Below, piece by piece: positions 1 to 9,800 of a DNA stretch of 64,000 nt. A program made the position numbers and the translations under genes. Every line of letters begins with the position of its first letter. Positions within the stretch are counted from its first letter, which is position 1. The notes under the pieces were generated by a model. The model saw nothing but the letters and a program-made list of their open reading frames with translations. It searched no databases and was not told where the DNA came from. The DNA is taken from positions 96,200 through 160,199 of the forward strand of contig CABIXM010000009.1 in NCBI GenBank assembly GCA_902362725.1. The letters run 5' to 3'. The DNA is from Clostridiaceae bacterium (GTDB lineage: Bacteria > Bacillota > Clostridia > Lachnospirales > Lachnospiraceae).

Positions 1-1
1 G

Positions 2-877
2 CAGAAGAACAAGAGCAGCAGCGCCGGATCTGCAGGAAGCAGCACAGCCACAGACAGCAGTAGCGGAAGCACAACGGCCTCCGGCACGGCAGCCAGCGGC
101 ACAGGCGCCCAGAGCGGCACGGCAGCCATCGGCAATGCGGCTGCGAACGGCAGTACCGGAGCCAACACGAATACCACGAATCCCACTGGCAGCACAGGAA
201 CCCAGAGCGGAACCGCAGCAGCCCAGGGCGGTACGTCGTCCGGCGGTAACAGCAAAGACACGGAGCGGGCAGCCGTGGGAAGCAGCACAGGAAGCTCCAC
301 CAGTACCCGGGGAGGCAGCACCAATCCGGCCCTGGCGAACGCCTACGATCTGGTCTGGGTTAAGGCGGAAAAGGTCAGCGATGTTCAGCGGATCTCGAAC
401 CTGATCAAGCAGGCGGGCTTCGACACCTACTCCCAGAACGATATGCTGGAGACCGTGAAGAAGCAGTCCAGACAGCTCCAGGGCGTCCTGGGTGCGCTGG
501 GCCTGGTATCCCTGCTGATTTCCGGCATCGGTGTGGCCAATACCATGATGATGTCCATCAATGAACGGACCCGGGAGGTGGGTATCCTGAAGGTTCTGGG
601 AACGGAATTCTCCGACATCGCCCGGATGTTTCTGACGGAGGCCTTTCTGGTGGGCCTCATGGGCGGACTGGCGGGCCTGCTGGTGAGCTTCCTGCTGAAG
701 CAGCTGATCCCGCGGGTGCTGGCCAGCCTGGCAGGCATGGAGATCCGCTGTGCCTTCACCTGGTGGCTGATCCTGGGCAGCGTCCTGTTCGCAGGCGTGG
801 TAGCCCTGATCGCGGCCTGGATCCCGGCGCACAAGGCCATGAACATCAGCCCCAACGAGGCGATTCGAAGCGAGTAA
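2..877 (+). CDS. MacB/FtsX-type ABC transporter permease, C-terminal part (5' end outside window)
   Basis: The reading frame is open from the left edge, so the N-terminus is missing; about 291 residues are visible. Three membrane segments are seen: one about 70 residues into the conserved part (rich in G, L, V and I, followed by NTMMMSINERTREVG), a second around TEAFLVGLMGGLAG, and a third ending in the typical tail IPAHKAMNISPNEAIRSE. This is the FtsX fold of MacB-like permeases, in which the last three helices follow a large extracytoplasmic domain. The first ~105 visible residues are almost only S, T, G, A, N and Q, a low-complexity stretch placed in the extracytoplasmic loop. The following gene is a small anchored surface protein 12 bases downstream, so the unit may export or act on surface material. 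Family call is firm; substrate is unknown. Confidence 0.85.
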   Translation, partial: QKNKSSSAGSAGSSTATDSSSGSTTASGTAASGTGAQSGTAAIGNAAANGSTGANTNTTNPTGSTGTQSGTAAAQGGTSSGGNSKDTERAAVGSSTGSSTSTRGGSTNPALANAYDLVWVKAEKVSDVQRISNLIKQAGFDTYSQNDMLETVKKQSRQLQGVLGALGLVSLLISGIGVANTMMMSINERTREVGILKVLGTEFSDIARMFLTEAFLVGLMGGLAGLLVSFLLKQLIPRVLASLAGMEIRCAFTWWLILGSVLFAGVVALIAAWIPAHKAMNISPNEAIRSE

Positions 878-889
878 GAGGGCAGAATT

Positions 890-1354
890 ATGGGAAATAA
901 AACAACGAAAAAAAAGAAACATACACAGCCCGGCCAGACTGACCGTAGGATCCGGGGAGCAATCCTCGTTCTGGTCATCCTGATCCTCTGCGTGGCTGCT
1001 TATGGAATCAGTACCCTGCTTCCGAAGGGAGCCGGGAAGAAAAAAGAAGCCGAGGCGAAACCGGAGATTACCTCCGTCATCATCGGCGACACCGAGGGAA
1101 CCATTGAGAAAGTCGAGGAGGACGGAGAGGAACGCTACGAGATCTGCGCCACTCTGCCCATAGACTTCCCCTTCGAGAAGACCACTTTGAATCTGGAGCT
1201 CTCCGACGGCGCGAAGGTATCCGACGCCAGCAACTGCATCCTGACCGACCTGGGTGGTCGGTGGGTAGTCAACCTGACCGTGGAGGACGCCTGCGTGGTG
1301 ATAGAGGCCGGGGAGCAGAGCAGGACTTATTACTTTCGGCTGGATGTGGAGTAG
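890..1354 (+). CDS. Membrane-anchored protein with one Ig-like beta-sandwich domain
   Basis: 154 residues. A basic N-terminus (KKKK, then RR) precedes a single membrane helix at about residues 23-44, which predicts a cytoplasmic N-terminus and an outside C-terminus. A charged linker rich in K and E is followed by about 95 residues with the rhythm of the DUF5018/cadherin-like repeats in the big protein at 2793-6836 (short G-rich turn, LP-x-D-F, SDGAKVS, a final Y-Y-F strand). An AGAGGG-like ribosome site lies before the ATG, and the gene starts 12 bases after the permease, so they are probably co-transcribed. Function not recognised. The domain likeness is by pattern only. Confidence 0.7.
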   Translation: MGNKTTKKKKHTQPGQTDRRIRGAILVLVILILCVAAYGISTLLPKGAGKKKEAEAKPEITSVIIGDTEGTIEKVEEDGEERYEICATLPIDFPFEKTTLNLELSDGAKVSDASNCILTDLGGRWVVNLTVEDACVVIEAGEQSRTYYFRLDVE

Positions 1355-1522
1355 ATAAGTGTATTAAATACTTTGGGTTCTATGAAAGTATTTTATATAA
1401 ATTCAAAAAGGAAGGAGGGGGTGATGCCATTGCACTAAGTAAATGGTATATGAAGTAACTATTAATCAGGAATTTCATAGTAAGTAACAGAAATTCCACA
1501 CAATTACGAAAGGAGCTTTGAA

Positions 1523-2764
1523 ATGAACAAAGCCAGAAAAAACATCAGTAAATGGTTAGGCATGATGTTAGCAGTAGCGATGGTATTCTCGCTTAATCTG
1601 ACAAGTATGACCGCAAAAGCGGCAACAAGTATTCCACAGCCAAAGGCACAGACAGAAGTAACAGCACCGGCAGGTGTAGCAGTTACTATTGGAGGTCAGG
1701 AAGCCAAGTTTTATCAAGATACATATAAAGAAACTTATGATGATGGCGGCTTGACATTTATTCGAACAGAGTTTGCGAATAAAACAGAATTAGATGATTT
1801 AAGTTCTGTAGAGGTGAAGATCACAGGAGCTGCTGTCGCTACAAAAGACACAGATGTAAAGTTCACAAATAACAGTGGTGTATATTCTGCGAATTTAGAT
1901 TTGAGGAATAAAGCATATACAATCACTATTGGAACCGGTGAAAATGCTAAAGATTATATTTTAGCGGCCAATATAAAGGCAGGTACCAGTGTACCGACAA
2001 ATGATGGATATGTAGTTTCTGCGAAGATCAATAAAATTGATGCTGCTATTACCAGATTTGTAAATGATGATCCCTGTGCAGGAAATCCGTATTATACACA
2101 GGATAAAGATAACCTGATCGATTGGATTTCTATTACGAATTATATTCAGAAAGATAATGTAGAGAAGCCAACTGATACGAAAGCAACGCCACTCACATAC
2201 ACATTAAAAAATGGAACAACCGGTACTGCAACTGTAGATTTATCCAAGGGTACAGCGAAAGTAACGATTGGAAAGTATGTTTATACAGTAAAAGCAAGCT
2301 TTGTAGCTTCTGATGTATTCGTAGCTTCCCCAAGTACTTTCTGGATCGATTTCCAGGAATTGAGAAATAGTAAGGATGCAGATGAAACAGCCCTTGCGCA
2401 GGCACAGGAAATTGAGGATGCAGTAAGTATGTATTACGAGGATGAAGATACACAGAAGGAGTTCCCGGTTGGAACGACTAATATGAAGGTTCTTCAAACT
2501 ATTTTACAGTGGTGTGTAGACAATGGGTTAATTAGTACAGACACAACTTTGGGAGAGAGCACAACTTATGTAGCAGAGATCAATGGCCTGGGTGAGTTCT
2601 CTGTGGGCTCTCTGAGCGGATGGATGTATACCGATAATCCGGATTCCAGTATTAAGCCGGAAAAATGGTACACAGCTCCGATAGGTGCTGCAAGCTATCA
2701 GCTGGCAGCGGACAGTAAGATTGCATGGTTTTATGCAGTAGATTATACAACACATCCCTGGTAA
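1523..2764 (+). CDS. Secreted DUF4430 (transcobalamin-like C-terminal domain) protein
   Basis: 413 residues. The start is preceded by AAAGGAGC with good spacing. Residues 1 to about 34 form a signal peptide ending near TAKAA. The middle is a beta-rich region with no recognised family. The last ~130 residues fit DUF4430: a helix-like stretch, then GLGEFSVGSLSGWMY, and a closing WFYAVDY strand just before the C-terminus. DUF4430 resembles the beta domain of transcobalamin/intrinsic factor. No sortase motif or membrane anchor is seen, so the protein may be secreted or held by partners. The next gene, 28 bases on, carries an alpha-toroid, the other half of the transcobalamin architecture. The gene is clearly AT-richer than the permease upstream. 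Ligand unknown; cobamide binding is only a hypothesis. Confidence 0.75.
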   Translation: MNKARKNISKWLGMMLAVAMVFSLNLTSMTAKAATSIPQPKAQTEVTAPAGVAVTIGGQEAKFYQDTYKETYDDGGLTFIRTEFANKTELDDLSSVEVKITGAAVATKDTDVKFTNNSGVYSANLDLRNKAYTITIGTGENAKDYILAANIKAGTSVPTNDGYVVSAKINKIDAAITRFVNDDPCAGNPYYTQDKDNLIDWISITNYIQKDNVEKPTDTKATPLTYTLKNGTTGTATVDLSKGTAKVTIGKYVYTVKASFVASDVFVASPSTFWIDFQELRNSKDADETALAQAQEIEDAVSMYYEDEDTQKEFPVGTTNMKVLQTILQWCVDNGLISTDTTLGESTTYVAEINGLGEFSVGSLSGWMYTDNPDSSIKPEKWYTAPIGAASYQLAADSKIAWFYAVDYTTHPW

Positions 2765-2792
2765 AACCTACGCGAAAGGAGTATAGGCGAAT

Positions 2793-5700
2793 ATGAAAAA
2801 GCTTTGGAAAAAGGGAATCGTACTCCTTTTAGCTGTCAGTCTTTTCCTGGGGAATTCAATCACTTCTCTGGCATTGTGGAATGGTGTTTCTTCAAGAGGA
2901 ATGAGTTATCGTAACCATCAGTTTGTAGTAAGCACATCCACAGACTTTATCAATGTATTTCAGCTGGCTGACGGGGAATCCCCCGTCATGCCGCTGGAAA
3001 GCTGCCAGATGGAAAAGAAGGGAATTACATATACCTATACTCCGGTGGAGCAGAAGGCACAGGCGGACTTTTCTTCGCCTGTGCCCTATGTGATGACTTC
3101 TGATCGCGGGGAGAGAGGGTATTGCTGGCTGATGGCACGTTCGGCGCGGGACAGTGACATCTCGAACTGGTCGGAAAAGGAGAAACAGGCATTTTTAGAT
3201 ACGGCCCCGGATATCATTGCGTGCCGGGATCGGATGATTGCCGTACTGGATAAAATCCAGCAGGCCGTGGATGACAGACAGGTGGAGATAGGCGGTTATC
3301 AGACAGCCTATCAGCCGATGATGTACTATCTGCGAAATTATGATTTCTGGTTTTTTATAGCGGGAAACGAGATTCCTGCCTATGGACAATCCCAGGGGCT
3401 TTATACAGTAGAGACGCTCCAGAAAGCGATGAAAAGCTATATGGAGAACGAACACAGGAAAGGTAGTTTCCTGAATGCGGAGCAGATGAAAGCGTGGCTG
3501 GGCTGCGTGGAAAGCTTCTGCGACCAGATGGAGGAGCGGATAGCCGCTCCGGAACTGACTGGCTTTCAGCTGGGCGATTACAAGGGCGTGGTGGATGGAG
3601 CCGCCCATGTGACTCTGACAGTTCCGGAGGGTGCCAATCTTCCCGACCCATCGGGAGCAGTGATCGATACCGAGGGCGAGGTATCGGCGAACTTTTTTGC
3701 CGGTTCCCTGACTAAAGGACAGCTGCTCTATCGATTGACACCGGCGGCTCCCTGGACCGGTGAAATCTATAATGGAACGGGAAACTATGTGTTCAATCAG
3801 GATCTGGGCAGAACCTGGATTGTAGAGATCAAGCGGGGCGACCCGGTTCTGCAGATTCAGGATCTGAGTGTCACCCTAGGAGAACACACCTTCCATGGTC
3901 AGATCAACGAGAACACAAAAGAGATAAATCTGACACTACCGTTGGGGACAGACCTGACGGCTCTGACTCCGACGTTACGACATACAGCCGCCCGAGCGAC
4001 CATCGGCGGACAGCCAGAGGGAAGTACGGTGGACTTGAGCAGTCCGGTGGAAATTCTGTTGAGTCTGGATCAGTACAGCGAGAAGTACACCCTGCGCACC
4101 GTGACCGGAGATTCCTCCGAGTGTGATATCCTCTCTTATAGCATTAACGGAGAGAAAGCGATCATAAACGGAGATAAGATTACCCTGACCCTTCCCTACG
4201 GTACCGATTTGACCGGAGTAGAACCGGAGATTCAGATCTCCGAGGACGCGAAGCTGACCCAGAAGCCGGACAGCCTTGCCTTCGGGGAGAATCTGACCTA
4301 TACGGTGACAGCCCAGAACGGCGATACCCGCGCTTACACGGTGATACTGACAGAGACGCCCGTCTCCCAGGAGAACGAATTGCTTTCCTTTTCCTACGGA
4401 AGCATACAGGCGGAGATTAATCAGGACAGGGGAACCATAAAGCTGCAGGTACCGGACGGTACGAACCTGAAGAAGCTGACGCCGACTGTCAAAGTCTCGG
4501 ACTTTGCCAGCGTCTATCCGGAATCCGGACAGGCCGTGGATTTCAGCGGAAGCGACCCGGTGATCTATACGGTCACATCCCAGAGCGGCGTTACCAATAA
4601 GTATCGGGTGACCGTAGAACTGGTAACGACCGGACAAAATGTACATCAGAAAGAGATGGAGAAGCTGCGGAATAACATCATAGCCCGCTATGCGACCTCG
4701 GCGTCGGATGACTGGGAATGGATGAATCTGGGCTTCGCCAAGGGCGGTATCGTGAGCAGCGCTTCCCCGGACGCGCTTCCGGCCAACTTCGATCTGCACG
4801 CCAGACTGCGGAAGCTGGACACCAGCTCCAGCGTGGCCATGACCGATTTTGACCGCACGATTATGATGCTGACCGCCATGGGAATCAATGCAAGTAAACT
4901 GGATGAGTACACGACGCAGGACAATCCCTTTGTAGATTCCAAGGGCAATGTGATCACCGATCTGACGGCATGTCTGTACAATTATTCCGGCGGTTATACC
5001 ATCAACGGACCGATTTTCGCGTTGATCGCTCTGGATATGGGCGAGTATACGATTCCGAAGAATGTGGTCTGGACCAGAGAAAAGCTTCTGGAGACGATTC
5101 TGGATCACAAGTACGGCAGTGACGGCTTCGGCGTGGATATGGTGGGTATGCTCATGCAGTCCATCGCGCCCTATCAGGACGACCCGGTCTACGGGGAACG
5201 GGTAAAGGCCAAGCTGGAAGAAGGCATCGGCCTCTTCCTGGGTCAGGGCAAGGCAGCCACCGTGGATCCCATGCAGCCAGACTTCACTTTCGGCGGCTTT
5301 GGCTATCAGAGCAGTGAGAGCGCGGCCCAGGCCATCTGTGCCCTGAGCGCGGCGGGCGTAGACTGTCACACAGATCCCCGCTTCAGCGACGGCAAGGGAA
5401 ACAGCGCCCTGACGGCCTTCCTGGCTTACGCGGACGGCGAGTATTTCGCCCACACCATGAGCGTGCCGAAAAATGCCATGGCCACCTACCAGGGCTGTTA
5501 TACGGTACAGTGGTATCTAGGCTTTCTGAAAAACGGAGGAGCCGGACATCCCTATTCCCTCTATTATCATCAGCAGAATTTCTCGAGACCTTTAAGCAAG
5601 GAGGCGGATATCAAGAGCTTCGTGCTGGAAGGACAGGAGGGCGTGATAGAAGGTGATCAGATTACAGTGACCCTGCCTACGGGTACGCCTCTGAACAATA

Positions 5701-6836
5701 TGACGCCGGAGCTGACCTTGTCAGATTACGCGAGCCTGGAATCCCCGAATCTTCCGTTGACCTTTTCCGCGAATGCGCCGGTGACCTTTACGGTGCTGGC
5801 GGAGGACGGCGAGACGAGAAAGTCATACTTTGTGACCATAAAGTTTTCCGATGCTCTGGAAGCGGCCGGAACCAATCTGGATGCGGACAGCCTGCAGCTT
5901 CAGGACGCGAATATCCTGCGGGATGTGGAGATCACGGGCCGGAAGGTGACGGAGGATACGGTAGCTACGGATATTCTGCTGAGCGTGGGCCCGGGTGTGG
6001 ATACGGAGAATCTCTATATCAAGGGTACGATCTCTTACGGAGCGGCTACGGAGCCGGCGGATATTCTGAACGGAAAGACCAAAGTAAACTTAAGCGGCTG
6101 GACGACCGTGCTGGTGAAAGCCCAGGACGGCGAACACGAAAAGCGATACCGGATCAAGGTGGAGGCTCAGGAGAGCGCGGCCATCGAGAGCTTTGCGGTC
6201 ACCATCGACGACGTGGTGTATCGGGGCGTCATTGACAATGAGGCGGGAACCATTCAGGTACGGGGCGTACCTTCCGACGCGGACGTGACCTCCCTGGCTC
6301 CGGAGATCGTCGTGAGCGAGGGCACCAATGTGTGCAGTCCTCTGTCGGGCGTGTCCCAGAACTTCTCTTCGACGGTCACCTACACCGTATCTGGCAACGG
6401 CTTGGCTACCCAGGTTTATTCCGTGGACATTTTGGACGCGGATGGAAAGCGGCCCACGGGCAAGAGCGGCACGCCGGATAAGCCGGATACCCCGGACACG
6501 CCGGTCATCGAGTCGGCGAAAATCAGTAAATTCAGTATCCTGGGAGTGAATGCGGTCATCGACGATGGGGCGGGAACTATTCTTCTGACCCTTCCGGCGG
6601 GAACCGACGTAAGCCATGTGGTATCTCAGGTAACCGTGGGCAACGGCTGCACCGTGAGCCCGGCTCCCGGAGAAGTGGTGGATCTGCGGAATCCGGTAGT
6701 CTATACAGTAACCAATGGAACGGAAACGTCGTACTACACTGTGATCGTAACCCTGGAAAAGCCCCATTCCCAGCAGCTCTGGGAGCAGATGGAGGAGGAT
6801 AATACGATTACGGATCACCAGGTAGTAAAGGAGTAG
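2793..6836 (+). CDS. Giant secreted protein: DUF5018/Ig-like repeats around a prenyltransferase-like alpha-toroid
   Basis: 1347 residues with an N-terminal signal peptide (about 1-27). A unique region lies at ~30-255. Beta-sandwich repeats start near residues 256, 352, 441 and 526. A helical toroid spans about 610-925, and further repeats start near 938, 1030, 1128 and 1242. The repeats share a pattern: G-x-I, LP-x-GTDL, T-P, a V-x-P-x-SG turn, and a final YTVT strand. The toroid has the marks of prenyltransferase/squalene-oxidase repeats as in transcobalamin-like surface proteins: NGPIFALIALDMG, DMVGMLMQSIAPY, GGFGYQSSESAAQAICAL and a final MATYQGCYTVQWYL. A P/D/T/G linker sits at ~1217-1245. 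No LPXTG signal is seen. The C-terminal LWEQM is echoed by LWEDM in the next protein. It probably presents a ligand-binding toroid at the cell surface; the ligand is unknown. Confidence 0.75.
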   Translation: MKKLWKKGIVLLLAVSLFLGNSITSLALWNGVSSRGMSYRNHQFVVSTSTDFINVFQLADGESPVMPLESCQMEKKGITYTYTPVEQKAQADFSSPVPYVMTSDRGERGYCWLMARSARDSDISNWSEKEKQAFLDTAPDIIACRDRMIAVLDKIQQAVDDRQVEIGGYQTAYQPMMYYLRNYDFWFFIAGNEIPAYGQSQGLYTVETLQKAMKSYMENEHRKGSFLNAEQMKAWLGCVESFCDQMEERIAAPELTGFQLGDYKGVVDGAAHVTLTVPEGANLPDPSGAVIDTEGEVSANFFAGSLTKGQLLYRLTPAAPWTGEIYNGTGNYVFNQDLGRTWIVEIKRGDPVLQIQDLSVTLGEHTFHGQINENTKEINLTLPLGTDLTALTPTLRHTAARATIGGQPEGSTVDLSSPVEILLSLDQYSEKYTLRTVTGDSSECDILSYSINGEKAIINGDKITLTLPYGTDLTGVEPEIQISEDAKLTQKPDSLAFGENLTYTVTAQNGDTRAYTVILTETPVSQENELLSFSYGSIQAEINQDRGTIKLQVPDGTNLKKLTPTVKVSDFASVYPESGQAVDFSGSDPVIYTVTSQSGVTNKYRVTVELVTTGQNVHQKEMEKLRNNIIARYATSASDDWEWMNLGFAKGGIVSSASPDALPANFDLHARLRKLDTSSSVAMTDFDRTIMMLTAMGINASKLDEYTTQDNPFVDSKGNVITDLTACLYNYSGGYTINGPIFALIALDMGEYTIPKNVVWTREKLLETILDHKYGSDGFGVDMVGMLMQSIAPYQDDPVYGERVKAKLEEGIGLFLGQGKAATVDPMQPDFTFGGFGYQSSESAAQAICALSAAGVDCHTDPRFSDGKGNSALTAFLAYADGEYFAHTMSVPKNAMATYQGCYTVQWYLGFLKNGGAGHPYSLYYHQQNFSRPLSKEADIKSFVLEGQEGVIEGDQITVTLPTGTPLNNMTPELTLSDYASLESPNLPLTFSANAPVTFTVLAEDGETRKSYFVTIKFSDALEAAGTNLDADSLQLQDANILRDVEITGRKVTEDTVATDILLSVGPGVDTENLYIKGTISYGAATEPADILNGKTKVNLSGWTTVLVKAQDGEHEKRYRIKVEAQESAAIESFAVTIDDVVYRGVIDNEAGTIQVRGVPSDADVTSLAPEIVVSEGTNVCSPLSGVSQNFSSTVTYTVSGNGLATQVYSVDILDADGKRPTGKSGTPDKPDTPDTPVIESAKISKFSILGVNAVIDDGAGTILLTLPAGTDVSHVVSQVTVGNGCTVSPAPGEVVDLRNPVVYTVTNGTETSYYTVIVTLEKPHSQQLWEQMEEDNTITDHQVVKE

Positions 6837-6854
6837 AAGGAAGGAGGGAATAAA

Positions 6855-9800
6855 ATGGAGTGGAAGAAAAAGATTATAGTACTCCCAGCGGTGCTTATCT
6901 GTATGGTGTCAAGCATATCACTTTCGGTAAAGGCAGAACTACCATCTGACGATAAGATAAACATTGCTTTGGATTTGTCAAGCAAAGTGGACGATGATGG
7001 ATGTTTAACAAGCAGTGACGGTGCGTTTAAAGCTAAAGTGCAGCTTATAACAAAGGAATTAACGGCGGATGATTTTAAAAAGGAGCATGTTGGTATTACT
7101 TCAAATAAGTTTGACAGATATACGGCAGAAAATGCGGGCAAAGTAGTGGTCACAATTCAAGAAGGTGGAGATACGAATGACATGTCATTTCCCATAACTA
7201 TAAATGGGCCTGCGTACACAGATTTACTGAAGGTTACGGGAAATTCTACCAATTTATATACAAGTAATGGAGGAATACGACCATTAACGCCATCGGAGAA
7301 TCTTTATCAATATGTGAAAAAAAAAGGTTTTTATATAAAAAGTAAAACTCACTGGTTTGGAGCAGGATTTACTGATCAGAACAATAACTATTACTTGGCT
7401 AAATATTCGTATGAGATAAAAATTCCGAACAATGAATATATTGTAAAAACGGTTAGTCCTTCTAGTACAACAGGATTTGTTGCAGTGACCGGAATTGGAA
7501 AAAAAGAAGTACTGTTTGATGGCGACAATGTAATTACCATAAAGCCGGAAACACAAAATTACAATTCTTCATTAGCCGGAAATCTTACATTTACTCCAAG
7601 ATATGCGTATGGAGCATCAGGAGTAGGTGCAAATGAGGATGGTAGCTTTACTACGAATGGAGAACAGGTAACAGAAGAAGGATATCATTTTAAGGTGAAA
7701 AATGGAGAGGGTGGCATAAAAGAATATGTTTTAAAAGTAGATATGCCGTTTGAATTTGAGTATCAAGGATTTAATAAGAATAGAGAGAGAATTGCAAAAA
7801 TCTATGATAACGGCGTAGAAAAGGGAGTTAATCTAGAACGAACAAGTACATTAAAAGCTGGAGATACCATTAAAGTTTCGATAAATCTACCAGAAGGACA
7901 AGAATTGTCAGAGGTAGAGGTTCGCTTGAAAGATAAAGAAGGAGAAGTTGTTCCGGTAACGATTAATGCAGCGAAAGATGGATTTTCTTTTAAAATGCCG
8001 CGTAGTAAAGTAAAGCTTACAAAGATGGAATTTAAGGAGGATACATCGCCACGGTTTAAGATTACAACGGCGGTTTCCGTAAAAGATTCAAAAGAAAATG
8101 CAGCTGGTTGTTATGTGGTAGCATTAGCAAATGAAAAAGATACTGCAGAAAGTATAAAAAAGGGAACGGAAATCACATTAACAGCAAAGAATGATGGAAT
8201 AGGAAGCGATAAAAGACTCCATGATTACAGATTTGATCATTGGGAAAACGTTGATGTATTGAAACTTACAGAAGAACAGAAAAAATCTGATACGATTATG
8301 TTTGAAATGCCAGAAAGCGATCTTTCTGTAACTGCAGTTTATGTACATGATGGCACCAAGCTTAAGGTGGGTATAACACATCGAAATGGAGGCACAATAC
8401 AGTTAGCAGCCGGAGGAATTGGAACAGGCTATAACGATATTACATTGACAAATGACGGAGAAGGCGGTGTGGCAGAGGATTATTATCATCCTTTTACATA
8501 TCAGATTGTTTTAAAGAACTATAATCCAGAAGCATATGCATTGAAGGGCTGGTTGGATAAAAATGGGAACCTGTATGATACAACAGTAGAACTTGCTGGG
8601 GTAACCTGGAGCGAGGAGGTAGATACAAAGGGAAATCGTTACATCTGCCCGACAGTAGATTTGACAGTAGCCAAAGACATGACCTTTATCGCAAGCTTTG
8701 AACCAAAGACCGCATGTACATTGACGGTAGAATCCAACGACAGTACCATGGGAAGCGCTACCGCAAGCATTGGCGAAACAGAGATCACAGCGGGAACCAC
8801 CCTCTATGACGGGCAGACCATCACCCTGAAAGCGGTTCCGAAGTCCGCAAAGTATCTCTTCAAAGAATGGAAGCTGACCAAACCGGAAACCGGTGTGACG
8901 GTGGACTTTGCCAGCGCGACAAGCGCGAAGACGACCTTTGAGATGCCGGTGGTATCAGGTGGTCAGATGACGATTCAGGCGGTATTTGAGGAGAACCCAA
9001 AGTACCAGAGTGAAGAGTGTAAACTGAGTAAAGTAGAACTGCTGACTTCAGACAATAAGCTGGTGAAGCAGGCGGATAAGGATGAAGTGGGCGGTGTTAC
9101 CACATTTACCGTGCAGCTGACTCCGGCGCAGATGACCAAGGACGAAGCGCTCAAGCTGGGAAGCTCCGACGCCTATAAGCTGCGTCTGACCTATTCGGAC
9201 AAGGCGACCGCTAAAATAGACGGCGGCTATGGCGATACAGACGGCGATGATAAATGGTCCGAAGGAATCAGCAATCCCATCAGTGTGGGAGTTACCAAAA
9301 CCTTTAGGATTACCGCTCAGAATCCGGATTATCATCAGGATTACAATGTGAAGATCCTTTACGATGACAGACCGCTTCTGACCGCGGGAGCCGTGAACCG
9401 CCTCAGCGATACGGAGGCAACCGTGAACTTTACGTCCAGCAGTGCAGGCTCTTATTACTACGCAGTGGTGGAGAAGGGCGCGGCGGAGCCGAAGATCAAC
9501 ACAGACGGTGTCGGTGTCGCAGTGAAAGCTAATAAGGCAGTCACCATTTCCTTAAAGTCTTTAACAGCGGGAGCCAAAGACATCTACATCAAGGTAAAAA
9601 ATGATGACAAGGCGGACGACGTGAAGATTTCCGACTCGCTGAAGATCACAATTCCGGATTTTGATCCGGACAAGACCGGCTATACCATCGAGACGTCCCA
9701 GTCTCCCGGCGGAACTATTTCTGTCGATAAGAAACTGGCGAAGGAAGGAGAACTGGTCACAGTGACCGTGACTCCGGATACCGGAAAGCAGATCAAGCCG

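Noticed and set aside
3975..5453. Long minus-strand ORF (492 codons) opposite the toroid protein gene
   Set aside because: No family, no ribosome site, and its composition follows from the codon use of the + strand gene.
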